Assembly: GCA_958299035.1 (NCBI GenBank)
Contig: CATQJL010000316.1
Span: forward strand, 16,531,676-16,595,675
Length of the DNA stretch: 64,000 nt
Origin: Cylicocyclus nassatus
Taxonomy: Eukaryota; Nematoda; Chromadorea; Rhabditida; Strongylidae
Reading direction: 5' to 3'
Positions 22,151-33,254 of the stretch are shown here, piece after piece. Below the pieces are notes generated by a model, which was not told the origin of the DNA, did no database searches, and was given only the letters and a program-made list of their open reading frames with translations. Position 1 is the first letter of the stretch; the number at the start of each line of letters is the position of its first letter. A program made the position numbers and the translations under genes.

Positions 22151-22450
22151 CAGTGGCGTACCAGGATTTCGGCTCGGGGGCGGGGGGGCGACAAAAAATT
22201 TTTTCTAATGAAGGTGCGTGGCTGCCTAAAATCTGGAAAAAGGGGGCGTGGCGTCAGCCACGCCCCCGAAAAAAATTTTTTACAAGGCTAATTAGGATTT
22301 TCAAAAATTTTTAAAAATTATTTTAATTATTTACAAAAATAAACAAGTCACTTGCACATTTTATAACTCATATAAGTAACTTTCAAAAATTCCGCGACCC
22401 ATTCTCGGGGGTGGGGGCGCTTCCCCCGCCCCCCCCTCGGTACGCCACTG
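22151..22450. mobile_element. hAT-type miniature element with perfect 8-bp duplication
   Basis: CAGTGGCGTACC at the left pairs with GGTACGCCACTG at the right. Both sides carry the direct repeat GCTAATAC (22143-22150 and 22451-22458), an 8-bp target duplication as made by hAT transposases. The interior is G- and C-run rich near the ends, with an inverted GGGGGCGTGGC/GCCACGCCCCC pair in the middle. 300 bp, non-coding. Related copies are at 49402-49587 and 57477-57588. Confidence 0.92.
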
Positions 22451-22458
22451 GCTAATAC

Positions 22459-23216
22459 ATAATGTAACGCTGAAAACAACATGGTGCTAACCGGAAAATA
22501 ACCTATAGTGACGACCGCTCGCCTATGGTGGTGTTCAAAGCACGACACGAGCAGTTAGGTTTTGCAAGGCCAGTAAATTATAGGTACGCGGCACAAAAAA
22601 GACAGTTGTCATGTTCTCACCATAAGTGCACTCATTTCATGCCCTTCGCGTCCGTAATAACATTAAAAAGGAATAATATCATGTTCGCTAGCTCGAAATA
22701 CTATTAGAGTAAACGCTAATGAATGGGACATCTAGAGAATATGTAGATTTCTCAAAAAAAAACAGTGGGTAATCTTTTCAACTTTAACAGATGTTAGCAT
22801 ACATAGTTATCTTTTAGACAACACCTACACGAGGCCATCAAAATACTTCATAATTTTTTATACTTGTTGAAATGTAAAGCTGGTCGCTTGTGAAACCATC
22901 CAAAGTACCGCTGCTGCAGTGGGTAAACGTACAGTCACCAAACCCACGATGGTTTGTTTAACGCCTAAGGTAAAGCGATATGTTTATTAGCATTTTTCGG
23001 AACGAATTTGCGTGATTTTTACTTCTTAGAAAGTGAACGCATATTTTTGGCTACCATGGCTTCCGATGAACCTTTTCACGCTCTATCCATCTATACGGTT
23101 TACCTCAATTCGGCTTCGGAAGATATAGGTTCTTTATGATTTTTTGTCGCGCCAAAAAATTGCAATTTCAGAAAATGTTTTTTTCCCTTATCCAGAATTG
23201 AAAAGCACCTAAGTCG
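22459..23216. other. Unassigned spacer
   Basis: No gene or repeat partner recognised between the hAT-type element and the next foldback. Confidence 0.3.
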
Positions 23217-23757
23217 TTTTCCCCCCACTAGACAACTAGTGTACAAGTTCGAATTTGAACTAGTACACCTGGTTGCGGCAGAACGCGGCATCGGCAATCA
23301 TAAAAAGCTAATACAATTTTCTTTTGTGTTTTGTTGTCGTTGCACCGTTATTCTTTTTTTAATGATGATTGCTATGGAATTGAAGAGTTCGTTGTTGCTT
23401 AGCGATGTCTCTACTACTGTGCTCGTTTCTTTATTTTGGGTTCAATGAAGCAACACTTTAAGACTTACCGAGAAAAATCTCACCAGTTTTCAAACTTAAT
23501 CGTTTTTCCAAGCACAACTTGGATTCGTATTCAAAGAAACGAGCATAGCAGCACAATTCATCGCTCCAACAAAATCAGCAACTTTAATATCAATTGAGAA
23601 AACTACCTGCATTCAAAAATTAGCTTGAGACGTCGGGAAAGCACAAAAAATTTGTTTGAGATTGAATCAAGAGCTGCAGTTGCCGCGATGCCGCAAAAGG
23701 AGTGCTCTAGTTCAATTCGAATTTGTCCACTATGTAGGTGTCTAGTGGGGGGAGGAC
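23217..23757. repeat. Foldback with CCCCCCACTAGAC ends
   Basis: The left arm runs TTTTCCCCCCACTAGACA, AAGTTCGAATTTGAACTAG, then GCGGCATCGGCAA. The right arm is its inverse (TTGCCGCGATGCCGC, CTAGTTCAATTCGAATTTGT, GTGTCTAGTGGGGGG). Inner GTGCTCGTTTCTTT / AAAGAAACGAGCAT are also inverted. About 540 bp with arms over 90 bp; no target duplication or class can be assigned. Confidence 0.75.
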
Positions 23758-24809
23758 GATCATATATGTTTATTATACTTTTTCAAAGAGCAGAAAGAAC
23801 TCTTTTGATTGGTAGGCCATCTGCCTCATAATTTTACGGTATAGCAAGAATGAGCGAGGTTCAAAAAACCCTCGAGTCCTTTCGCGGCGTCACGCGCAGT
23901 TGTGGGGGAGCAGCGTTAACGCGTTACGAAATAATAGGCAAAGGCAGCGACGTTTAAAGTGCAGTCTACTCACTTTTGATCAAAACAAATCTCAAAATGT
24001 AATAAAAATCAAGCTGTTCCACTTTTTGCCGCTCCCCAACATCTGCTAGTCATGGTTTAGTAGCAATCAAGCGAAGTTGTCAATCCGAACAAAACTAGTT
24101 CTGACACTAAATCGCAAGTAGCGCATACGAAATGATTTCAAAGGCTTGACCACGTCGGTTTTTTTGTTGAACAGAGTAAGTCTAAAGGTGTTTGTGAAGT
24201 TATGTTCGCAGAGCACAAGGGTTATTTGCATAGTACCTCTGCGGAAAACGAATTATGTAATTTCTGCACCGTGATTATTACCCTGTGCTGTGATAATTTT
24301 TGATAAAATCTATGGACGGTTTGAGTTTGAAGAAGTAAGCTCTTAGAGGGACATTGCGGAAGTAAATAAACCACAAAATTGCGTTTTTTCTACCAAAGGG
24401 AAAAATCCTGAGGGCGGCCTATCCTAAACGAACGATTCATATCGCTTGCTTTACCAACAGGCAGCGATGCAGAAGTTCCTGGAAGTGCTCGTTGATATTT
24501 CTGAAAGCATGAAATTTTGCACGGGCCCCTTCAATTGATCAGTAGAAAAGAGATTTTTACAGATTTGGATTTTAAGGACGCTGCAAAAGTGTTAATTTCT
24601 ATTCCGTGAAGTAGCGCTTGGAATTCCAGCTTAAGTTCTATTTTGGATATCATTCACTTTTCTAGCTGGTCAAAGGCTGACGCAATTTTTGCTTGACATT
24701 TCCAGAGTAGACGAAGTCTCTAATCCTTCTCGTCAAAGATTCTCTTACAGTAATACCCAACCTCACTGCCTTTGCCAACGTTACTAAGCAAAGTTCAAAA
24801 AATTGAACC
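23758..24809. other. Unassigned region
   Basis: No recognised gene, RNA or repeat. Confidence 0.3.
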
Positions 24810-24925
24810 AACAAGGAAATGGTCAGAAGTCGAAATGGCCAATCGAAGCAAGCTGCATACCATATGATGCCGCATTCAACGCTGGTTTCAAATCTGTAAT
24901 CCATATCTGCTTATCGCCTTCGTGG
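24810..24925 (+). repeat. Family I repeat, single arm
   Basis: ACAAGGAAATGGTCAGAAGTCGAA, TGGCCAATC.AAGCAAGCTGCATACCAT, GATGC.GCATT.AACGCTG and TCAAATCTGT match both arms of the foldback at 63341-63796. Only one arm is present here. A minus-strand frame crosses it but is repeat-derived. Confidence 0.6.
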
Positions 24926-25019
24926 ACGAAGTTGTAAGCAATTTTATTGCGAAATAATGGCTATGGCTTGCGCTAGCAAATAAATGCGTATAAGCGTAAA
25001 CCAGTGTCCATATTTTCAA

Positions 25020-25110
25020 CGAACCCCTTGAGGGTAAGATTTACCCTTGGAAGGCGATAACCTTGTATTCCTCAACAAACCTTGAAGGTAAGTCCTACTT
25101 TCGAGAGTGA
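25020..25110. repeat. Family F ACCTCAAGGTA-type motif cluster
   Basis: Short inverted words (CCCTTGAGGGTAAG, TTTACCCTTGGAAGG, CTTGAAGGTAAG) follow a CCATATTTTCAACGAA block. The same combination of GTATTCATCA-like sequence with CCTCAAGGTA words recurs at 28198-28440, 44160-44235, 45100, 47290-47360 and 48900-49140. Confidence 0.45.
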
Positions 25111-25339
25111 ACCAAATAGCGATTACATCTATCTACAAATGTGCTCATCAAGGTAGGTTTTCTCCTAGCATAAAGCAAGACAGATTCATTAGCATTTCGT
25201 ACAAGCACTGAGTGATCTTCCGATGTACCACTCACTCCTAGTAGTATTGTTTTGACAAATAACACATATTTGTAGTTATTACTATCTCAAACTTCTTATG
25301 GCCTCTTTTCGCGATTTTGTGCAATGTTATCATCCGTTA

Positions 25340-26921
25340 TTAACACGTTGACGACAGTGCCGCGCAATGGTGCGCTGCAGGCAGTCTGTCCCTGTGGACG
25401 ACGCCGCGCAATGGTGCGCGGCGGCCTTAAATTCAATACTATCTGTCCAATCCTCTCAGTTTTTGCTCATATAATCAACATAGGCTCAGATGTATTTCAT
25501 GTATTAGCCCCGCCCCCTTTTGGCAAGCCCCGCCCACTCCTATGCCTTTCACAAGGACCCTTTTTGTCCATAAAAAGCTTGGATGAGGCTGTAGATGAAC
25601 GCAAAGACCTCAGGCAACTTTTAGCCAGGCCCCGCCCACCGTCAGGCAAACTCCGCCCTCTAAGTGGCAAGCTCCGCTCACTTTTCAAAAGTGGCGGAAA
25701 TTGCATAAATACTTGGAATTTGGGCAATTTCTGACATTTTTGGTCGAATGGGCGGAGCTTGTCAGAAAGGGCGGGGCTTGCACATTTTGTACTTCGTGCA
25801 TGGATGCATTCATACATATTAGGTCGTCCCGAAAGTATTTTCGCTTCTTTCAAAGAATCGCCACGGTCCGCAGAACAAACATCCTTAGAAGATCTTGGAA
25901 GCATTCGATGCAGTTTTTTATGCTCCTTCAAATAGTTGTCTTTATATTGCAGTTTAACAAACGAGCTCTCAGAAAATTACCAAAAACTGCGACCCAAACT
26001 TTTTACCAATGTCAGGTTTCGCTATTTTTCTAAATTCTTGTACTGATTCTCCGAAGAAGCCCAAGTACCCTGCGGATAGAGCAAACCAAGAAGGATACAA
26101 AACAATTTCCGCCTTTTCCAAATCTTACTTTACAAAATTTTTAGAAATATTTTTTTGATGCTATCAAATTCTATATTTCGTCAACTTGAACCTCATAGGC
26201 ATCACTCGGGAAGCAACTCGGGTGTTATTCGATGCAGCACCTTCTCCTCTTTCAGAGACATGTTTTTTGTTTCTGATTCGTAAACTTTTAGAGGACAAAA
26301 TCGACAAAATTCATGTTTTTGATGGCGCCCCAAGATGTACCCGAAAAATTCAGAATCTGGTATTTCGAACCTGAAAACTCTTATTTGTTTTGTAAAATTA
26401 GTAACAAATCCTAATCTATCTTTAAGAGTATCAAAAACTGGGAATTTCTTAGAGTTTGACGAGTCTTCGTCTGGTATGGGTCTGCTAAAATTCAATAGTT
26501 TTGTTTGAAATTTTGTCAAAAATTTATGGAGAGCTCTGGGAAGGAGAAAGAAATTGTTTTGTATCCTACTTGGTTTGCTCTATCCGCAGATTACCTGGGC
26601 TTCTTCGGAGAATCAGTACAAGAATTTAGAAAAATAGCGAAACTTGACCTTGGTAAAAAGGGCAGCAGTTTTTGGTTATTTTCTAAGAGCTCGTTTGTTG
26701 AACTGCAATGCATAAATGACCATTTGATAGAGCATAAAAAACTGCATCGAATAATTCCAAAATCTTCTGAGGATGTTCGTTCTGCGGACCGTGGCGATTC
26801 TTTGAAAAAAGCGAAAATACTTACGGGACGACCTAATACTTGGGCCATGCGTAGGGATGCATGGAAACGTTTCGTCCACAGGGACAGACCGCAAAAAAAT
26901 GGCTCGTCGTCAACGTGTTAA
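25340..26921. mobile_element. TTAA-flanked element (piggyBac-like ends) with a nested insertion
   Basis: TTAACACGTTGACGAC at 25340 and GTCGTCAACGTGTTAA ending at 26921 are inverted ends with TTAA at both borders. Subterminal GTCTGTCCCTGTGGACGA is also inverted. TTAA targets with CACGTTGA-like ends fit piggyBac-type non-autonomous elements; Kolobok-type is an alternative. The interior carries at least seven GCCCCGCCCA/GGGCGGAGC boxes (25505-25790), spaced irregularly in both orientations. It is interrupted by the mariner-type element 25819-26836. No transposase. Confidence 0.7.
25819..26836. mobile_element. Nested mariner-type M-b element
   Basis: TTAGGTCGTCCCGAAAGTAT and its inverse ATACTTACGGGACGACCTAA are flanked by TA (25817-25818, 26837-26838). 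The arms of about 220 bp include GAATCGCCACGGTCCGCAGA and CATTCGATGCAGTTTTTTATG. Open frames of 105-144 codons over both arms are mirror images of each other and not genes. It lies wholly inside the TTAA element, so it inserted later. Confidence 0.9.
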
Positions 26922-27784
26922 GTTAGGGCGAGTTGTTACTATAAAATATTCAGTTTGAATAAAGTGCTTGTCAACTAGGGTTTTGATATGGCGAACATCA
27001 AACCCAACAACTCAGAATAATTCATTTAATATGAAAAAGTATTAATATGAAAGTTAATCAAATTTTAGTCCACCAATTAGCCTTTCAGTAAATAATTTGA
27101 TACATGATCTGATCCAACTGGATATACCTACATTTGAGTAGATTTCCTGCTTGCATAGTGTGCGTGCAGACGCGACAACGATTGTCCGTCAATGAATGCC
27201 GTTGCGATCTCCAAGCGATGTTTTCTATAAAACTTTCTTTCCTTTTTACTTTTTAGGTAACTGGTTGCTGATAAAGAAGAAAAAGGTAAGCTTAAGTGTA
27301 TTTTCTGTTTTCTGGGACAGTAGTATAATCGCTTATTCCCAGGTAATTTGAGTGAAAGCCACATCGCGTCAGTTTCATGCGTATTCTCTATCACCTCGTG
27401 CTCGTTTCCTCTTGTGAAGTATTCCTTCAAGTAGTGAACTGTGCAGCAAGTTCGACTTCCTTTCAGATAGAAGTAGCACCTAATCGTCTAGTTTGTGTGA
27501 TAAAAAAATTGAGTCGTATGTAAAAGCCTATTAGCGTTCAAGGATTACAAGAAAAAAAAGCAAAAGGTGACGAAGTGGCACATGAAACTGTCGCGAAGAG
27601 GCATGAAGAGACAAAATGACGGACAGAAGCAGAGACATTTATCGACGCACAAGTGTTTTCGCGTCTGCAGTGCACCATATTGAGCAGAAAATCTACTCGA
27701 CTGTACTTTAAGTTTGCAAACAAAAAACTTCAAGAATTTTGTCCTAGTTTTTACATCATGATCTGACGAGACGGAAAGGGACTT
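26922..27784. other. Unassigned region with one weak open frame
   Basis: A minus-strand frame of 100 codons (27128-27430, starting MKEYFTRGNEHEV) has mixed composition and is not part of any repeat I found. It has no recognised domain and no splice context. On the plus strand, a pyrimidine-rich acceptor (CTTTCTTTCCTTTTTACTTTTTAG, ending 27256) and a GTAAGC donor near 27285 do not enclose a usable exon. Confidence 0.3.
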
Positions 27785-28024
27785 AGGCCTCGCGCAGAGT
27801 TAACGCGATTTAATCGTCGCAATTCAGTCGCTACAAGACAAGTGTCACGGGTTCATTGCATGCCGATCTTCTTGTATTTCGGTTGTGATAGCTAGTCAGG
27901 ATTACTCGCGTTGAAAAATTATCACAACCGAAATGCAAGAAGATCGGCATGCAGTGATATTGTTACAGTTGTCTTGTCGTGATCAATCGCGACGATCAAT
28001 TCGCGTGAACTCTGCCGGAGGCCT
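27785..28024. repeat. Foldback with AGGCCT ends
   Basis: AGGCCTCGCGCAGAGTTAACGCG at the left is the inverse of CGCGTGAACTCTGCCGGAGGCCT at the right. Inner blocks ATTAATCGTCGC/GCGACGAT, ACAAGACAA/TTGTCTTGT and TGCATGCCGATCTTCTTG / CAAGAAGATCGGCATGCA, then TTTCGGTTGTGATA / TATCACAACCGAAA, complete a 240-bp hairpin with a loop of about 30 bases. Class not determined. Confidence 0.85.
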
Positions 28025-28197
28025 TGACATGTTTGAGATAATGATAATCATAAATACATAGTGTGTCTGTTTGTGTTTGTTTTGTTCTTAAGACATTATC
28101 GTTAAGGCTGTGTGGTGTATCAGAAGATCATTTTATGTTGTACGAACTGTCGTGATAAATTTAACCTTTGCTTTATGCTGAGGCTAAATTTGCCCTG

Positions 28198-28440
28198 TGA
28201 GCCAGTTCGTGAATATAGGTTGATTGCTTTTTGAAGTAAGGTTTTCCCTCAAGGATAGGGTTTACCCTCAGAGTCGTTGATGAACACGGGTTAAACGCTT
28301 TTCTGGGTAAGGTTTACCCCTCAAGGGTAGGTTCAACTCTTGAGGTTAAGCCTACCCTGCGCCTCGTAATACGGGTTTTATGCTTTTTGGAGTAAAACTT
28401 ACTTTCAGGAATAGGGTTTTTCTTCAGGTTTCGTTAACGT
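28198..28440. repeat. Family F motif cluster
   Basis: Repeated GGTAAGGTTTACCC, CTCAAGGGTAGG, TCTTGAGGTTAAGCCTACCC and ATGAACACGGGTT words occur in both orientations. They resemble the clusters at 25020 and 48900 but with GGGTA/TACCC in place of AGGTA. Confidence 0.45.
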
Positions 28441-28599
28441 ACGGCCATAGGTTTTCTTTTTCAAAATTTACGTCACTGATCTCAGATGTCCGTTGTGGCG
28501 CAAAGGAATCTAGTAAACAAGAAATAATGTTTAAAACTGGTCATCCTTTTTTGGAAATCAAACATACTTCCAAAATTACTGCAACTGCCAAGAACATTT

Positions 28600-29130
28600 T
28601 TAGAAAATCGCTGGTCATGGGTGGCCTGCGAATTATAGACGAGCGGGCACAAAAAAAAAACAGCTGATTACTTGCGGCCCGCTTGCAGAAATCTGGAAAG
28701 TTCTTGAACATTTTTAGAGTAACGCTCGGAGAACGGTTGCGGCTTTTTTATGGATTACTAGCAGCGCAGTGGCCACATTGTCATGGATATTACGCGAGAA
28801 TATGCAAAATTGTTAAAGGGCGCACGGTCCTTTGTAAAGGGCGCACAGCCCGCAGCTACCTTCCGCTGAGAGGAAGTACCCCAATCTCGGGTTAATTAGA
28901 CACCAACGAAAATTATATCGAGTGTTACTTTGCTCGGCGTACGCCCAAAGTGTGTAACAAGATTCAAAGCGCTCGCTGAAAATCTGGCCAGGGCTCGTTG
29001 AAAGAAATCATCTGTCGTCTGCTCGCAGAAAATCATGTATCGTTGCTCGCTGAATAGCATGCGCTAGTGAAGGAAATACCGCGTGCTAAAGGTTCGGCAT
29101 GCCCCAAAATTCTGTTCACTGCAAAAGCTT
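28600..29130 (+). repeat. Family A dispersed repeat, copy 2
   Basis: Same-orientation partner of 1-470. It shares CTTGCGGCCCGCTTGCAGAAATCTGGAA, GCAGCGCAGTGGCC, AAGTACCCCAATCTCGGGTTAATTA, repeated GCTCGCTGAAAATCTGGCC units, AGCATGCGCTAGTGAAGGAA and GGCATGCCCCAAAATTCTG. Internal GGGCGCACGGTC/GGGCGCACAGCC is a short direct repeat. No termini can be defined. Confidence 0.55.
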
Positions 29131-29792
29131 GAGTTTACATGACTCTTCTCTGCACGGTAACTTTTCTTTTTTTCCAACCATTAAGAAAAATAAAGACTAC
29201 TGTAAGTTGTAGTATGACAGCTGGGATCGTTTATATTGACATCAAACCGTCAACTTCAGTGACAGATAGAAGCAAATATGCTGTATTCTTTGTAAAAACT
29301 TTGCTCCGTTTTTACAAAAAAAAAACTTTGTCGACGAATGAATATACATCAAAAACTTGAAAACCCCGTAACTGGAATTAAAGCCATCATTGAAATAAAA
29401 GTTTAAATAAAATGATGCTTGTAGAGTTTACATTAAGGGGTCCCAGCAAAAACAAAACTCCGAAAACGTTCCAGTTAGAGTTACATTGATATCCAGAAAG
29501 GTTTATGTTAGAACAAGCTTGCTAGAAGGATAGATTTGAAAGCAGGAGAAGAATGAATGTGTTTGACCTTGTACTAATGCCGAATCAAACTGATAAGGTG
29601 AAATTGCTATTGACCTTATGTTTTGAAACGTGTCGTTTTCCTTAGAGTTCTGAGAAAAGATTGCAATTTGGATCTTGAACTTTGCATGCCGTTTTCGTGT
29701 TCATGGAGTGTACACGTTGCTGCATGCATGATTTATTGAGACGCACCGGGAAAGCCAAACGTTGATTTATCGCAAAGTGATGTTAATACAAG
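29131..29792. other. Unassigned spacer
   Basis: No recognised gene or repeat partner. Confidence 0.3.
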
Positions 29793-30359
29793 ACTGGCAT
29801 AGCTATAGAGCCATCCTAAGAAATCGCTGTAACTTGCCCTTTCTTGGACGAAAGTGTCTAAAAACCACTAGATGTTCAAGCCAACGTCATATTGCTGACT
29901 AGAACGGCTCTCAATATCAGGGATTTTACCGAAAAAAATTCAAAAATGTGAAAATCCCGCTCTGAAGGCTGGTCACAGCTATAGAGCCATCTCTTACTTC
30001 CAATCAATACTAATTTTTCTAAACCTAAACTTTTTTGCAAATAAACAGCATTAATGAGACAAAAAGAAAGTTATACTGCATTTTTTGCTTTGAAATGCAT
30101 AAAAATTGTTCAAATTGTTACAAAAATTTCCTCCTTCACCAAAATTTCAAGCGCATGTTCATTTCAGATGAATGTCCTAGGATTTGCTGAGCCTTTGCAA
30201 TGAATGTGAAAGTGCTTTGGTCAACATTGGGTAGTCGTTGATACCGATGAACAAACTTTTCCCTTCACCTCGTTGAACGAACTTTTGAACCCAGAAGCCG
30301 CGTTCTGGTGCCCAAGAAAAGCTCTGTCATGTTTTCAATACGTCGTCTGTACAACATTA

Positions 30360-31375
30360 GACTCGTACCCATAGCTTGAAGGGAACCTTGAACCAAAGGC
30401 CTGCCGCCTGTAGCCGTAGGAGATAATTAGGAGGGCGAGCGCTATGGAAAAGATTTTGGCAAGGATCCAGAGAAAATTGGCGAGGACATCCTTTAAAAAC
30501 AAACCCTTATAAATCTCCTTGGAATCAAGTTTTAAGGATACGAAGGACAATTCTGAAATCAGTATTAAAATGCGCTTTTCTCAATAATACGCTTAGATAG
30601 TTAAACAACTCTGTCTCGCAACGATTTCTACCAAAAAATGCCTTAAAAATTTATCATTAGAAGCTAAGGAATTTCAAGCTTAATGCTGTGTGAAAAAGAC
30701 TTCAATTGAATTTTTAGTGAAATTTCTGGATACGAAGTTGAAAGTATGAAGTAGTAATAAGGGATTAATGTTAACTAATTGTAAGTTGCATGTGATGAAC
30801 TTTTGCTACTGTGTACGACCTAAAGAATTACCGATTTAGTTTCAGTGGCAAATCCTGTGAAGCCTCTAATGTCAAAATTTAGAATTAGAATGGGTTTGAA
30901 GTTATGAGACAAACTGCATATTGCATCTGGACAAAAACCTCCAGATGTGTTTTTGTGATAATTTGATTGCTTTGGTTCATTGATTCGAAAAGCAAACTAT
31001 TCTCTTATCTCAAAGAAAAAAGAATGAATTCTGAATGAAAACCCCGAACTTCAACAACTTGAAACTTCAAAATTCGAAACAAAAAGTTTCTATATGGTAG
31101 CTGACTTTTGTTGCCACTACAATTTCAAATTTTCACTTACCTTTAGGCCCTGTGAATGCGCCTTCCAATTTGCATTACAAATCTGTTTTTTGAATTTTTC
31201 AAAGTCATCTCCAGGCGAAGTTATGAAGATTTCTTCCTAAAGATTTGTCTTTGCCAAGTTTTCCTGGATTCCTGCCAAAACATTCTCCACAGCGCTCGCG
31301 CTCTTAATTATCTCCTGCGGATACAGGCGGCAGCCCTTTGGTTCCTCCTGCACCACCCCCTAGCTTGAACACCCT
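30360..31375. repeat. Inner inverted repeat of the large foldback
   Basis: The left arm (about 30370-30530) holds CATAGCTTGAAGGGAACC, CCGCCTGTAGCCGTAGGAGATAATTA, GCGAGCGCTATGGA and GCAAGGATCCAGAGAAAATTGGC. The right arm (about 31195-31370) is the inverse. A long spacer separates them. The minus-strand frame at 30335-30550 and plus-strand frame at 31156-31368 encode nearly the same peptide because of the symmetry. Confidence 0.75.
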
Positions 31376-31539
31376 AACAACACAACAACAACATCGCAAC
31401 CCCAAGGACTTTGCTTTCACCCTGGACGCTCTTTCTTCAGGAATGGGATGGTGCCAGAGGTGCGATAGTCGGAGCAGATTTTCCGCCTACCTTCACTTTT
31501 GAGCTAGTACAGGGTGACCACCTTCACTTTTGGGTCTGA

Positions 31540-32630
31540 AAAATTTTTTTGCTAAAGCTCAAAAGAAGGAAAATAAGCAAAAGGAATGTAAAAGAAAGTA
31601 TTAAGAGCATATATTTATGTAGTAGGTCAATCCAGGCAGTAACCGCCAAGAACCAGAATTTTGAATGATAAAATAATGAAAAATCGTGAAAAGTCATTCC
31701 ACTGTTACAAATCTGCTGGCTGAAGACCTCCGCGGTTGCAACTTTATAGGTTTTGAAGGGCAAGTGTTGTTCTACCAGATAATGAAAGAATCAGTTTGAT
31801 TCGAAGAGTGGCCGCCGAGAACGAGATTTTTGAAAAACCTTAAAAATCTTCTCAATTTTAGGTTGCTTAATGACAGCTGACATTTGAACTCTTATAAATC
31901 CGGACTTTGAAGGTGTATGTATAATGTGTTGGGGATTCAAGGTTTCTTGCGGCTTTAACCCGGGGTGGAGTACTCCTCTTCACTAATTCTCCACCCCGCC
32001 CTTTTCAATGTATTGGCGGGAGGCCGCCAGTGGAGAATTAGTGAAGAGAGGTACTCCAACCCCCGGGCATATGCCGTGGGAGACATGAGTGCCCCACATT
32101 TTATATATCATCTGAAAGCTCTTGATGAGGAGAATCCAATCTATGAAGTCGCAACATGGACTATGCAATTCTGAAGAAGTTATGAGCTGAAAAACGGTTT
32201 TTTACCTGCTTTTTTAAGAGCTTGGATCTCGGCGATGTTCCAATGGATCGGTACAGCTAAGACATATTCTGATAGGGCAAATCTCACTCTACAAAACCCT
32301 TAAAGTCGCAACATCACACCTTCAAAGTCCGGATTTTTAAGAGTTTAAATGTCACTTGTCATTAAACAACCTAAAATTGAGAAGATTTTTAAGGTTTTTC
32401 AAAATTCTCGTTTTCGGCGGCCACTCCTCAAATCAAACTGATTTTTCCATTATTTGGTAAAACAACATTTGCCCTTCAAAACCTATGAAGTCGCAACTGC
32501 GGAGGTCTTCAGCCAGCAGATTTGTAACAGTGGAATGATTTTTCACGATTTTTCATTATTTTATCATTCGAAATTCTGGTTCTGGGCCGTTACTGCCTGG
32601 ATCGACCTACTTTTTTCGCGGTACGTTATA
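31540..32630. repeat. Inner inverted repeat with central hairpin
   Basis: Left GTAGGTCAATCCAGGCAGTAAC, GTTACAAATCTGCTGGCTGAAGACC, GGTTTTGAAGGGCAA and CCGGACTTTGAAGGTGT are inverted on the right (ACACCTTCAAAGTCCGG ... TTGCCCTTCAAAACC, GGTCTTCAGCCAGCAGATTTGTAAC, GTTACTGCCTGGATCGACC). The arms exceed 300 bp with roughly 10 percent divergence. Mirrored frames at 31524-31763 (minus) and 32454-32645 (plus) are products of the symmetry. Confidence 0.85.
31959..32067. repeat. GC-rich hairpin at the centre of the nest
   Basis: CCCGGGGTGGAGTACTCCTCTTCACTAATTCTCCA is repeated inverted with one or two changes up to ACTCCAACCCCCGGG. A smaller GGCGGGAGGCCGCC structure lies near the loop. Arms are about 40 bp. 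Confidence 0.85.
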
Positions 32631-33254
32631 ATAAAATTTACTTAATAAAATCTGTAAAGCCACGCAAACAAGGTGTCAACTTTCGGCCAAAAGTATTCGC
32701 TCGGAGCGCGTTTGAGTTTTGTGTCCTGGAGAATGCCTACATCTAGGTAAGATTGAGCTGCAATCATCAATACTAACGATTACGCGATGTTGGCCAAAGC
32801 GCTTCTCACATATTCATTGCAAAAGCTCAGCGAATACATTTGAGTTAAACAAGTGCTTGAAAATTGGGCAAAAGAGCATTTTTGGAACAATGTAATTTTT
32901 TCGATTTTCGCAGCAAAAACTGCAGTATGAACTTTCTCTCAACGGCGACAACTCCCAGGTGTGAAAGAAGTTTTACATTTTGATGATGTCTGTTTACAAA
33001 AAATTTTATGTTCAAAAGATGTGGTATTGATCAAAAATGGGAGTAGCTCTATAGCTGTGATCAGCTTTTGGCATACGTTTTTTTTCAAAATTTTCAGTTT
33101 TTTTTACGGCCAAAATCAATGAAATTGAGAGCCGTTTCTAGTCAGTGATTTGACGTTAACTTACACACAGAATAGTGATTCTTCAAACATTTTCGTCCAA
33201 GAGAGGGCAAATTACAGCAATTTTTTGAATGGCCCTGTAAATATGGTCAGTACT

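Larger units (their letters stand above)
29793..33254. mobile_element. Large foldback element with nested palindromes
   Basis: Left blocks ACTGGCATAGCTATAGAGCC, CGCTGTAACTTGCCC, CTTGGACGAAAGTGT, TGACTAGAACGGCTCTCAAT and GGTCACAGCTATAGAGC are all found inverted at 33040-33254. This gives diverged arms of about 230 bp over 3.46 kb. Inside lie two further large inverted repeats (30360-31375 and 31540-32630), the second holding a hairpin at its centre (31959-32067). No transposase is recognised on either strand and no target duplication is clear. Confidence 0.65.

Noticed and set aside
25324..25931. Open frames of 136 and 144 codons on opposite strands
   Set aside because: They follow the GC boxes and the inverted arms of nested transposable elements and cross the junction between them.
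27210..27340. Mini-exon between CTTTTTACTTTTTAG and GTAAGC
   Set aside because: The enclosed 29 bases have stops in two frames, and the third meets a stop right after the next possible acceptor.
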